DNA of 64,000 nucleotides, taken from positions 1 through 64,000 of the forward strand of contig CAYUQO010000014.1 of assembly GCA_964446945.1 (NCBI GenBank), given 5' to 3'. The translations under genes and the position numbers were made by a program. Within the stretch, counting starts at the first letter, position 1. Each line of letters opens with the position of its first letter. The notes under the pieces are model-generated. The model searched no databases and had not been told where the DNA came from. It was given only the letters and a program-made list of their open reading frames with translations. Below, piece by piece: positions 1-7,679 of this stretch. This stretch comes from CAIYRG01 sp964446945 (lineage in GTDB: Bacteria > Pseudomonadota > Alphaproteobacteria > Micropepsales > Micropepsaceae).

Positions 1-72
1 CTTCTATTTTTTTTTTTTTGTTTGTTTTGGTTTTCTTTTTCCCAAAGGGGCTTACAATATCTAAATCTTGCC
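1..72. other. AT-rich left edge with T run
   Basis: The first 60 bases are strongly T-rich, with 13 consecutive T at 7-19, unlike the roughly 60% GC of the rest. An open frame runs from base 18 into the first gene, but the residues it would add are low-complexity and unlike the hydrolase family. I read this stretch as non-coding. It may be the end of an upstream transcription unit lying outside the window, or an assembly edge. Confidence 0.4.
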
Positions 73-76
73 AACT

Positions 77-94
77 CCGAAACCACGACACTAG
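77..94 (+). repeat. partial family A palindrome (right half)
   Basis: The bases CCGAAACCACGACACTAG closely match the right arm of the complete family A palindrome at 954-1029. The left arm and the TATATA loop are missing or too diverged to see. The element ends one base before the ATG of the next gene, exactly as the complete copy does before gcdH. Confidence 0.6.
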
Positions 95-95
95 C

Positions 96-857
96 ATGAC
101 CTATCATGTCGAGGGTGCCAGCGGAATCCATATCGCCTGTGAAACAGCAGGCGAGGGCAGGCCGGTTCTGCTGATCCATGGCTTTGGCGCCAATCGCAAA
201 ATCACCTGGCGGAATACCGGCTGGTATGACGTGCTGGTCAAGGCAGGGTTCCGCGTCATCGCGATGGATTGCCGCGGTCACGGCGAATCGGAAAAGCCGC
301 ATCGCCCCGAAGACTACGAGGACGGGCTGATGGCGGCAGACTGTGCGGCGGTGCTGCGCGAATTCGCGGACACTCCGGCCGATATCATGGGCTATTCCAT
401 GGGGGCGCAAATCGCGATTCGCCTGATCCATGACGCACCGGATCTGGTCCGGCGCTGCGTTTTGGCCGGTGCGGGCGAGACCTATTTCCACCGCGCGGCT
501 GCGATCAACGAGGCGATTGCCGAAGGCCTTGAAGCACCGGACCCGGCGGCCATCACACTGCCGATGGCGCGGGAATTCCGGACATTCTGCGAAAGAGCCG
601 GCAATGACATGGCCGCCATGGCCGCCTGCATGCGCCGTCCGCGGCGGATTTTCACGCCCGAAGAACTGGCCGGGTTCCCGCAACAGGTACTCGTGGTTTG
701 CGGTGCCGAGGACACGATTTCCGGTCCGCCCGAAACACTGGCTCACGCGTTTTCGCATGGCAAGCCGGTGGTCGTGCCGCGGCGCAACCACCATTCGACG
801 GTTGGCGACCGCATCTATAAGGATGCTGTGGTCAATTTCCTGAACCAATTCGACTGA
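96..857 (+). CDS. alpha/beta-fold hydrolase
   Basis: Cytosolic serine hydrolase of the alpha/beta-hydrolase superfamily, 253 residues, with no signal peptide. The fold's landmarks are in order: the oxyanion segment LLIHGFG near residue 25, the nucleophile elbow GYSMG (Ser101), an acid in the GAED segment (about Asp206), and His near 232 in RRNHHST. The ATG at 96 is preferred because the open frame before it encodes T-run-derived, non-family sequence. It has no clear Shine-Dalgarno and sits one base after a family A repeat. Substrate is unknown. The downstream neighbour is glutaryl-CoA dehydrogenase, so an acyl ester or acyl-CoA side product is possible but not shown. Confidence 0.85.
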   Translation: MTYHVEGASGIHIACETAGEGRPVLLIHGFGANRKITWRNTGWYDVLVKAGFRVIAMDCRGHGESEKPHRPEDYEDGLMAADCAAVLREFADTPADIMGYSMGAQIAIRLIHDAPDLVRRCVLAGAGETYFHRAAAINEAIAEGLEAPDPAAITLPMAREFRTFCERAGNDMAAMAACMRRPRRIFTPEELAGFPQQVLVVCGAEDTISGPPETLAHAFSHGKPVVVPRRNHHSTVGDRIYKDAVVNFLNQFD

Positions 858-873
858 ACGTAAGCAAGCATCC

Positions 874-928
874 CGATTCTGAAATTCGCTTGAGCTCTAT
901 ATAGGCATCGATGCGAATTTCAGAATCG
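874..928. repeat. family A palindrome, perfect 16-bp arms
   Basis: CGATTCTGAAATTCGC at 874-889 is exactly the reverse complement of 913-928. The 23-nt loop contains CTATATAGGCAT. Loop length and loop core match the next palindrome 26 bases downstream, so the two are members of one family with diverged outer arms. Confidence 0.8.
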
Positions 929-953
929 TAAGGACGCTAGCTAATCTTTGATT

Positions 954-1029
954 CTAGTGTCGTTTTGGTTTCGAAATTCGCTATGCGCGCTATATAGGTA
1001 TTAGGCGAATTTCGGAACCACGACACTAG
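954..1029. repeat. family A palindrome ending at gcdH start
   Basis: Arms at 954-981 and 1005-1029 are imperfect reverse complements (CTAGTGTCG... against ...CGACACTAG) around a 23-nt loop with CTATATAGGTAT. The right arm ends one base before the gcdH ATG. TATATA at 991-996 could serve as a -10 box, which would give a leader of about 28 nt made mostly of the right arm. Confidence 0.75.
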
Positions 1030-1030
1030 C

Positions 1031-2209
1031 ATGGCTGATGCGGTTTTCGACTGGGGCGATCCATTGCTGTTCGAGCAACAGCTCTCGGAAGAAGAGCGGA
1101 TGGTTCGCGACAACGCGAAGCGCTTTTGCGAAGACCGGCTGCTCCCGCGGGTAAGGGACGATTTTCGCCATGAGCGGTTTGATCCGGCGGTCATGGCGGA
1201 TATGGGCCGGATGGGATTTCTCGGCGCCACTTTGCCGGAACGCGAGGGCGGGGCCGGCCTCAGCTATGTCTGCTATGGACTCATCGCCCGCGAAGTCGAG
1301 CGCATCGACTCCGGTTACCGCTCGATCATGAGCGTGCAGAGCGCGCTCGTGATGTATCCGATTTCCGCCTATGGCAGCGAGGCACAGAAGAGGAAGTTCC
1401 TGCCGAAGCTGGCGGCCGGAGAGATCATCGGCTGCTTCGGCCTGACGGAACCGGATCATGGTTCAGATCCGGGTTCGATGAGCACGCGGGCGGAGAAGGT
1501 TGACGGCGGATACCGGCTGAACGGCGCCAAGACCTGGATCACAAATTCACCTTATGCGCATGTCGCGGTGGTGTGGGCAAAGGACAACGACAACCGCATC
1601 CGCGGTTTTTTGGTGGAACGCGGGAGCAAAGGATTCTCGACCCCGAAAATCGAAGGCAAATTTTCGCTCCGCGCGTCGCCCACGGGCGAGATCGTGCTGC
1701 AGGATTGCTTCGTGCCGGAAGAAAATCTGCTGCCGAATGTGCGCGGATTGGCCGGTCCGTTCGGCTGCCTCAATCGCGCGCGTTTTGGCATTGCCTGGGG
1801 CGCCATGGGGGCCGCGGAATTCTGCTGGCGCGCGGCACGGCAATATGTGCTCGATCGCATGCAATTTGGGCGGCCGTTGGCCGCCAACCAGCTGGTGCAG
1901 AAGAAACTTGCCGACATGCAGACCGAAATTGCGCTGGGTCTGAATGCGGCGTTGCGGCTGGGGCGGTTGATGGATCAGGGCAAATGCGCACCGGAAATGA
2001 TCTCACTGCTGAAGCGCAACAATTGCGGCAAGGCGCTGGAGATCGCGCGAGTGGCGCGCGACATGCACGGCGGCAATGGCATCGCCGATGAATTCAATGT
2101 CATTCGCCATGTGCTGAACCTGGAAGCGGTGAATACTTACGAAGGTACGCATGACATTCATGCGCTGATCCTTGGCCGCGCCCAGACGGGCATCCAGGCG
2201 TTCAATTGA
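1031..2209 (+). CDS. gcdH: glutaryl-CoA dehydrogenase
   Basis: FAD-dependent acyl-CoA dehydrogenase that oxidises and decarboxylates glutaryl-CoA to crotonyl-CoA, a step of lysine, tryptophan and benzoyl-CoA catabolism. The 392 residues are the usual length. The catalytic glutamate is Glu371 in NTYEGTHDIH, and segments such as GCFGLTEPDHGSDPGSM and TWITNSPYAHVAVVWAK are characteristic of the glutaryl-CoA branch. Electron-transfer flavoprotein is the expected acceptor. The start has no obvious ribosome-binding site because a family A palindrome runs to within one base of it. No lysine-pathway genes lie next to it. Confidence 0.95.
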   Translation: MADAVFDWGDPLLFEQQLSEEERMVRDNAKRFCEDRLLPRVRDDFRHERFDPAVMADMGRMGFLGATLPEREGGAGLSYVCYGLIAREVERIDSGYRSIMSVQSALVMYPISAYGSEAQKRKFLPKLAAGEIIGCFGLTEPDHGSDPGSMSTRAEKVDGGYRLNGAKTWITNSPYAHVAVVWAKDNDNRIRGFLVERGSKGFSTPKIEGKFSLRASPTGEIVLQDCFVPEENLLPNVRGLAGPFGCLNRARFGIAWGAMGAAEFCWRAARQYVLDRMQFGRPLAANQLVQKKLADMQTEIALGLNAALRLGRLMDQGKCAPEMISLLKRNNCGKALEIARVARDMHGGNGIADEFNVIRHVLNLEAVNTYEGTHDIHALILGRAQTGIQAFN

Positions 2210-2216
2210 CAGAGAA

Positions 2217-3008
2217 TCAGGCGCGGCGGCGGAATACGAAAAATCCCGCGTAACCGAATCCCAGCGCCATTGCGATGGTGGCTGCGCCATAGGCGAACGA
2301 TGCCTGATAGGCGAAGTTATAGACCTGCCGCTCGAAGCCGCTCTTGTCCACGAAGAGGGGCGAGGATTGCGCGCTCACCACGGTCCCGCCGCGGAAGAGA
2401 TATACTTCGGCGCGATATTCTCCGGGCGGGACCGCCGCCGGAATGGGAATTTGCGCGCGCCAAAGCGTCCGGCTGAGGAAATCGATACCGGTCGGGCTTT
2501 CCCAGTACAAATGGTCGCGTTTGAGATCGCGCACGGCGGCAGCCTTGAATGCCGCCGCCTGATCGGGTGGTGCACCCTGCACTGTCGCCTGTAGACTGTT
2601 CGTACCGAGACGAAACCGCTGGAGCGTAGTCTGAGTGGCGATGTCATCGAGTGGCCGCGTGCTGGCGAGGAAATAATAACCCGGCATTCCGCTCAGCTGG
2701 ACCTGGTCGCGATTGATCCAGACTCCCAGGACCCGCTGCTTGCGGCGGACCGTCATGTCTACCGGGGGACCACGGATGACAATGACGAGGTCCACATCCT
2801 TGTTGGCGGTCGCCGGAGGTTGATCCTCCAGGGCGCCGAACATCACGATATCGGTGCCGTTGAAGTTGGAGGTGATCTGGATGAGATCTGTGGAAAGACC
2901 GGAGACGAGATCCTGGGCGTCGGCGGCATGAGCGATCACCAGACTGAGGAGTAGCCCGGCCATAACAAAGCAGGGGCGAAGCACCTCAAATCTGGGAGCG
3001 CGCATCAT
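2217..3008 (-). CDS. TIGR02186-type membrane-anchored protein
   Basis: About 263 residues: an N-terminal signal or anchor segment (FVMAGLLLSLVIAHAADAQ), an extracytoplasmic domain, and one C-terminal membrane helix ending in a basic FRRRA tail. The layout and sequence fit the TIGR02186 family of uncharacterised alphaproteobacterial transmembrane proteins, which I recall is often linked to TauE/SafE sulfite-exporter genes; no such gene is seen here. The start ATG at 3008 overlaps the stop of the CAP lipoprotein gene (ATGA), so the two are translationally coupled. A second ATG at 3005 is equally possible. The longer open frame upstream is the other gene's sequence out of frame. Confidence 0.8.
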   Translation of the reverse strand: MMRAPRFEVLRPCFVMAGLLLSLVIAHAADAQDLVSGLSTDLIQITSNFNGTDIVMFGALEDQPPATANKDVDLVIVIRGPPVDMTVRRKQRVLGVWINRDQVQLSGMPGYYFLASTRPLDDIATQTTLQRFRLGTNSLQATVQGAPPDQAAAFKAAAVRDLKRDHLYWESPTGIDFLSRTLWRAQIPIPAAVPPGEYRAEVYLFRGGTVVSAQSSPLFVDKSGFERQVYNFAYQASFAYGAATIAMALGFGYAGFFVFRRRA

Positions 3009-3544
3009 TGCGGTTCGGGGAGGCCGAGATCGGTTGCGAACAGCTCGGCAGCGTAGATTGTGTTGCCGCTGACCGCGAGGCCGATGCCGGTGCGATCGAA
3101 GCCGGGAAAGTCCAGATTGAGCCGATGGTCCGGGCTGTTTTCCCATATCTTCAGGAAGCCTGTCGCGAAGACTTGCGGGTCAATCGGAACACCCGGCGTG
3201 AAATATTGCGCGGCAGAATTTTCTCCGACGAACCCGCGAAATTTCGGATTGGTCAGCAGCGTGTTGACCGCGACATTTCCGTCCGGGTTCCCGACGTCGA
3301 AAGAATTCTTCATCGCCATGTCATCGGAATGGACCTGGGCGGCGTGCATCAGCTCGGGATCGAGGATCAGGGGCTTGGCCCCGTTGTTCAGGTGCTCACG
3401 CTCAGCTTCTACCAGCACAAACAGGCGCGCCTTGACCGCGCTCAGCTGGGCGTCGAGCGGGACCGGCGGCAGGGGCGCGGGCACCGGCCGCGTGGCGCAT
3501 CCCGCGAGCAGGAACATGAATAAAAATGCAGAAAATCGCCTCAT
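3005..3544 (-). CDS. CAP/SCP-domain lipoprotein
   Basis: 179-residue exported lipoprotein. The N-terminus has a lipobox LLAGC with lipid-modified Cys16, followed by a proline-rich linker. The rest is a CAP (cysteine-rich secretory, PR-1) domain, with the typical opening HLNNGAKPLILDPELMHAAQVHSDDMA and the closing segment ENSPDHRLNLDFPGFDRTGIGLA. Bacterial CAP proteins are extracytoplasmic and mostly of unknown role. The gene is first in a two-gene operon with the TIGR02186 protein. Confidence 0.88.
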   Translation of the reverse strand: MRRFSAFLFMFLLAGCATRPVPAPLPPVPLDAQLSAVKARLFVLVEAEREHLNNGAKPLILDPELMHAAQVHSDDMAMKNSFDVGNPDGNVAVNTLLTNPKFRGFVGENSAAQYFTPGVPIDPQVFATGFLKIWENSPDHRLNLDFPGFDRTGIGLAVSGNTIYAAELFATDLGLPEPQ

Positions 3545-3702
3545 TTCGGCCGTTTCGGACCCCCAATTTGTGTCGGCATAACCAAAAAATGAACGTGAAG
3601 GCTCTGGCTACGTTTAGAATCAATAGTTTGGCCCAGTCGGCAGCCTGTCAAGCCAGCGCCAAGGGGGAAAGCATGCTAGGGCAGCGTTCAGGATGGTAAT
3701 TT
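3545..3702. other. divergent intergenic region
   Basis: 158 bases between the leftward CAP lipoprotein operon and the rightward patatin gene; it must hold both promoters. I see no strong sigma-70-like or EcfG-like match and no hairpin worth naming. Confidence 0.4.
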
Positions 3703-5592
3703 ATGGGTTGGTTTGAACCCTCCGCAATGGCAAGAAATTTCGATCTGAGCTTTTTTGCCCCGCTGCTTTCGTCCGGAGAATCGGTCTTTCCGGCGTCACT
3801 GCTTGAGCGGCTGAAGAGCTTCCGCATTCTCGAACAGGTCGGCGATGCGGCTCTGCGCCGGCTGCTGTCGTCGTCGGAATGGTTCGGTTTGCCGGGTGGC
3901 ACACAACTCCCCCGCGACGGCGACAACGATCGTGCCGTATTTCTTGTCGTCACCGGATCGCTCGGCGTGTTCGTCGAAAATGGCGATGGCGGCAAGCGCC
4001 AGGTGGCGACGATTCCGGCCGGCGAGACCGTCGGAGAAATGTCGCTGCTCACCGGCGAGTCGCATTCGGCGCTGCTGGTGGCGCTTCGCGACACGGAGTT
4101 GTTGCGCATCGGGGCCAAGGCTTTCGATGGCCTGATTACCCGGCATCCACGGGTAATGTTGAATCTCCTCAAGGTCGTTGTGCGCCGGCTGCGCGAGACG
4201 ACACGCGGAGCGCAGCAGCGGACCCGGCCCAAGACTTTTGCCATGGTGCCACTGCAACGTGGCATGCCGGAATTCGCCGCCGTGCGCAGCATGGCCGATG
4301 CGCTGGTCAAGATGGGCGCCAAGGCGGCGGTGCTCGATTCGTCGGCGAGCCACGAGAGTACGGAGTGGTTCAACCGCTTCGAAGCCGAACACGACGTGGT
4401 GTTTTATCTCGGCGATCAGCCGGACAGCAGTTGGACGCATCTTTGTCTGCGCCAGGCGGACCGCGTCATGTTGATCGCGCAGTCCGATGAGCCCGAGCCG
4501 CTGCATCCGTTTGAACGGCGGTTTTTTCAGCGCGAAATGTGCGCCACGCCGGAGCTGCTGCTGGTCCATTCGACGGGCCACCGCGCCGGCGGCGTGCCGC
4601 GGCACATTGAATTCCGCAGCGATCTGTTCGGCTCGCATCACCACATACGCACCGGCAACACCGAGGACATCAAGCGGCTGGCGCGATTCATCGCGGGGTC
4701 GGCCGTCAACCTTGTCATGGCGGGTGGCGGGGCGCGGGGATTTGCCCATATCGGCGTGCTTAGGGCACTGCGCGAGGCAGGCGTGCCGTTTGACTGTGTC
4801 GGCGGCACCAGCATGGGCGGAATCATCGCCGCCGGTGTGGCCATGGAATGGGATATTGAGGAAATCGCCGAGCGGGTTCGCGATTCTTTTGTCGCCAACC
4901 GGCCGCTTTCCGACTTTACCCTGCCGCTGATTGCGCTGTTCCGCGGCGCAAAAGTCAGTGCACTGCTGAAAAAGCATTTCGGCGATGTCCTGATCGAAGA
5001 TCTGGCGAAGCCCTATTTCTGCGTCTCGTCCGATCTGACGACCGGACGCGATCACGTCCATCGTTCCGGGCCACTTTGGCGCGCCCTGCGGGCCAGCGTT
5101 GCGGTGCCGGGAATTTTGCCGCCGGTCGCGGAAGGCGGGCACCTGCTGGCCGACGGCGGCGTGATGAACAACCTGCCGGTCGATGTCATGGCCGCCGATG
5201 CACGCGGGCCTATCATTGCCGTCGACGTGTCGGGCGAAATCGATCTCAGATGCGATGACGATCGTTACGGCGAGCGTTCGGTCTTCTCGCTGATCATGCA
5301 GCGCATGCGCGGTACACCGTCGATCATTTCGATCCTGATGCGCGCCGGCACGGTCGGCAGCGACTCGCAGCGCCGGCAGGTGCGCAGTCTGGCGGATTTC
5401 ATCATCGAGCCGCCGCTGGCCGACATCAGCATCCGCGACTGGGGCGCCTACGAGCGCATCATCGAGGAAGGTTACGTCTATACGATGCGCGACATCGAAA
5501 AGAACGGTGTGCCGCTGTCCGATTCATGGACCGCGGGCCCGGCGCTTTCGGTGAACCGAACCGGCCATCTCCAACTGCCCAATGAAGCGTGA
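3703..5592 (+). CDS. patatin-like phospholipase with cNMP-binding-like domain
   Basis: 629-residue NTE-type protein. Residues about 30-150 form a cyclic-nucleotide-binding-like domain (GEMSLLTGESHSA resembles the phosphate-binding cassette, but the usual Arg is His, so ligand binding is doubtful). A middle linker follows. A C-terminal patatin domain has the oxyanion box GGGARG near residue 340, the nucleophile motif GTSMGG near 369 and the catalytic Asp in DGG near 484. The family hydrolyses phospholipid or lysophospholipid acyl esters, usually membrane-associated. The next gene overlaps its stop by 11 bases, so expression is coupled. Confidence 0.92.
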   Translation: MGWFEPSAMARNFDLSFFAPLLSSGESVFPASLLERLKSFRILEQVGDAALRRLLSSSEWFGLPGGTQLPRDGDNDRAVFLVVTGSLGVFVENGDGGKRQVATIPAGETVGEMSLLTGESHSALLVALRDTELLRIGAKAFDGLITRHPRVMLNLLKVVVRRLRETTRGAQQRTRPKTFAMVPLQRGMPEFAAVRSMADALVKMGAKAAVLDSSASHESTEWFNRFEAEHDVVFYLGDQPDSSWTHLCLRQADRVMLIAQSDEPEPLHPFERRFFQREMCATPELLLVHSTGHRAGGVPRHIEFRSDLFGSHHHIRTGNTEDIKRLARFIAGSAVNLVMAGGGARGFAHIGVLRALREAGVPFDCVGGTSMGGIIAAGVAMEWDIEEIAERVRDSFVANRPLSDFTLPLIALFRGAKVSALLKKHFGDVLIEDLAKPYFCVSSDLTTGRDHVHRSGPLWRALRASVAVPGILPPVAEGGHLLADGGVMNNLPVDVMAADARGPIIAVDVSGEIDLRCDDDRYGERSVFSLIMQRMRGTPSIISILMRAGTVGSDSQRRQVRSLADFIIEPPLADISIRDWGAYERIIEEGYVYTMRDIEKNGVPLSDSWTAGPALSVNRTGHLQLPNEA

Positions 5593-6472
5593 GGGCGCTC
5601 GGCTCGCGCTTCAGCGTGCGCAAAAGCTGAAGAACAGCGGCGAGTTGCCCGCCGCCATCGCCGAACTGGAACGTGCCGTCGCATCGGAGCCGGATTTGGG
5701 CAGTGCGCGTCTGGCACTGGGGAGTGCCTGGCTGGAGGCCGGCGAAGCCGACAAGGCAATCGTTATTCTGTCGCCGTTGACGGTCGCGCGCAGCGCTTAC
5801 CGTGCTGCTGCCGAAGAAAAACTGAAACAGGCGGAGCAGCTCAGAGGTTTGGCGCGGTCGCCGCCCGGCTATGTCCGGCATCTGTTCGACCAGTTTTCCG
5901 AAAATTACGATCGGCAGATGGTCGAGGATCTCGGCTATCGCGCTCCGGCCATCCTGCGGCGATTGGCGGATTTGCTGGGTTGCGCTGCCACACCTGTGGA
6001 CGTTCTCGACCTTGGTTGCGGTACAGGCCTTGCCGGCGAATTGTTCAAATCCGTAGCCGGTCGCCTGGACGGGATAGATCTGTCGCCGCGAATGATCGCG
6101 CAGGCAAAGCGTAAAGGCGTTTACGACACATTGGCCGTGGCGGATGTGGAGGCATTCCTGGCAGAATCCGGACCGGATTACGATCTGCTGATTGCCGCTG
6201 ACGTGCTGGTTTATTTCGGCGATCTTGCCGCCGTCTTTCGCGGTGCGAAGCGGAGACTCCGGCCGGGCGGCTGGATTCTGTTCACGGTCGAAAAACATCA
6301 TGGCAGTGGATTTGAGCTTGGGCCCAGGCGCCGTTACCGGCATTCGGCCGGCTACATCGGCGAAACGGCAGTCGCGGCCCGCCTCAATTGTATGGGTCTG
6401 ATCGATTGTTCGCCGCGAACGGACAATGGGGAACCGGTCGAGGGCCTTGCGGTTGCTTTGGTCAATATCTGA
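5582..6472 (+). CDS. SAM-dependent methyltransferase with TPR-like N-terminus
   Basis: 296 residues. The first ~95 are helical and TPR-like (repeated Ala/Glu/Leu segments such as GELPAAIAELERAVASEPDLGSARLALG is the clearest part). The remainder is a class I methyltransferase with SAM-binding motif DVLDLGCGTG near residue 140 and a second acidic motif DGIDLSPRMI. It resembles predicted TPR-repeat methyltransferases. Substrate is unknown. The ATG lies inside the 3' end of the patatin gene, 11 bases before its stop, implying translational coupling. Confidence 0.85.
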   Translation: MKREGARLALQRAQKLKNSGELPAAIAELERAVASEPDLGSARLALGSAWLEAGEADKAIVILSPLTVARSAYRAAAEEKLKQAEQLRGLARSPPGYVRHLFDQFSENYDRQMVEDLGYRAPAILRRLADLLGCAATPVDVLDLGCGTGLAGELFKSVAGRLDGIDLSPRMIAQAKRKGVYDTLAVADVEAFLAESGPDYDLLIAADVLVYFGDLAAVFRGAKRRLRPGGWILFTVEKHHGSGFELGPRRRYRHSAGYIGETAVAARLNCMGLIDCSPRTDNGEPVEGLAVALVNI

Positions 6473-6519
6473 AATGGCTTTCAGATGAGGGCTTTGATGC
6501 GGTATACCGGCGCCGGACC

Positions 6520-6562
6520 GCATTTTCTGGCCCGAGCCGGGAACCCCGTCGGGGGAAAATGC
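6520..6562 (+). promoter_or_regulatory. inverted repeat upstream of small secreted protein
   Basis: GCATTTTC at 6520-6527 is the exact reverse complement of 6555-6562, enclosing a GC-rich, partly self-complementary segment. It lies 28 bases before the next ATG, so it could be a 5' leader hairpin, or a terminator for the methyltransferase gene. No U-tract follows. Confidence 0.4.
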
Positions 6563-6589
6563 TCCTGAGGAATCCAAAGGAGCACTGAA

Positions 6590-6988
6590 ATGATTCGCCG
6601 AATTTGCTTTGCCGTCGTCGCCACCGTCATCTTCGCCGTGCCGGCTTTTGCGGCCGATGACAAGTGCTCAGCGCCGATCGCGCCTGCCATGCCGAAGGAC
6701 GGCAAGGCCGCAACCGCTGCCGAAATGAGCCAGGCCGCCAAGGATGCAGTCGCGTTCATCAAGGATTCCGATCAATACCAGCTCTGTCTCAAGGCCGCGC
6801 TCGATGACAACAACAAGCAACTGAAGGATCTCGACCCGAAGCACGATACGGATGGCCTGCAGCGCAAGGGCCTGCTGGCGGCGGCGAAGGACATCACCGC
6901 CAAGGCCGATCAGAGCCAGAAGGAAAAAGAGACGGTCGGAAAGGCCTATAATACGGCTGCAGCGGCTTACAAATCCGCGCATAGGTAA
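6590..6988 (+). CDS. small secreted Ala/Lys-rich protein
   Basis: 132 residues with a clear signal peptide (MIRRICFAVVATVIFAVPAFA, cleavage before ADDK). The mature part is predicted helical, rich in Ala, Lys, Asp and Gln, with two cysteines (CSAP and QLCLK) that could form a disulfide. I do not recognise a family. The ribosome-binding site AAAGGAG is well placed. It follows the patatin and methyltransferase genes on the same strand after 117 bases and is probably a separate unit. Confidence 0.75.
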   Translation: MIRRICFAVVATVIFAVPAFAADDKCSAPIAPAMPKDGKAATAAEMSQAAKDAVAFIKDSDQYQLCLKAALDDNNKQLKDLDPKHDTDGLQRKGLLAAAKDITAKADQSQKEKETVGKAYNTAAAAYKSAHR

Positions 6989-7035
6989 AAACCGAAATCG
7001 TCTCCCCGGCGGGACGAATCGCTTATCATTGCGGG

Positions 7036-7629
7036 ATGAGCGAAGCATTGTCGCGCCGGACGGAACGGCGCACGCGGCAACGCGCGAACAATCGCGCAGC
7101 GATTCTGGATGCGGCGAGGCGGATTGCAGCGCAACAGGGCGCGGGCAATCTGTCTTTGCGTTCGGTCGCAGCCGAGGCCGGTTACGCGCCGGCGTCCGTC
7201 TATGAATATTTCCACAACCGGGCCGAACTTGTGCTCGCGCTCGCCTCGGACGATCTCGCCGTGCTGGCGCGGGAGCTGCGGGACAGGAAGCATAGCGAAG
7301 CGCCGGTAAAATCCGCGGCCGGCGTCGTGCTGGAATTCCTGCGCCACAACCGTGCGCTGCCGGCAGCGGCCGCAAGTCTGGCCGGCAATGAAACGCCGCC
7401 GGAGGCGGAGCGGCTTTTCAACGGCAAGCTGATATCGGCCCTCACCTCTTTTGCCGAGGCGGCCGGCCTTGCGCCGGTCAGCGATCGGAAGCGACAGGCG
7501 GATATCGTCCTGGCGGTTGCCGCGCTGGTCGGGCTTTCGGTGCTGGCGCGCTCCGGGCGGTTATCGGCACTGTCCCTCGACACGGACCTGTTGGTGGAGA
7601 GATTGGCTGCACTGCATTCCGCAGGCTAG
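7036..7629 (+). CDS. TetR-family transcriptional regulator
   Basis: 197-residue DNA-binding repressor. An N-terminal helix-turn-helix of the TetR type is evident (AILDAARRIAAQQGAGNLSL, then VAAEAGYAPASVYEYFHNRAEL). The C-terminal region is a divergent ligand-binding and dimerisation domain. It lies 50 bases upstream of, and on the same strand as, the hydroxyacid oxidase cluster, so it is the likely local regulator. An inverted repeat in that gap is a possible operator. Confidence 0.9.
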   Translation: MSEALSRRTERRTRQRANNRAAILDAARRIAAQQGAGNLSLRSVAAEAGYAPASVYEYFHNRAELVLALASDDLAVLARELRDRKHSEAPVKSAAGVVLEFLRHNRALPAAAASLAGNETPPEAERLFNGKLISALTSFAEAAGLAPVSDRKRQADIVLAVAALVGLSVLARSGRLSALSLDTDLLVERLAALHSAG

Positions 7630-7631
7630 AC

Positions 7632-7658
7632 TGTCCGCTGACCGGCGGTGGCCGGACA
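7632..7658. promoter_or_regulatory. possible TetR operator
   Basis: TGTCCG at 7632-7637 and CGGACA at 7653-7658 form an inverted repeat with an inner CCGG pair, in the short gap between the TetR gene and the oxidase it may control. It could also act as a weak terminator hairpin. The operator reading is inference from position. Confidence 0.35.
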
Positions 7659-7679
7659 ATCGGACGGGAGGGTTCTGAC

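Noticed and set aside
3796..5142. 448-codon minus-strand frame over the patatin gene
   Set aside because: GC-rich antisense shadow of a gene with intact motifs; low-complexity Arg/Ala/His composition.
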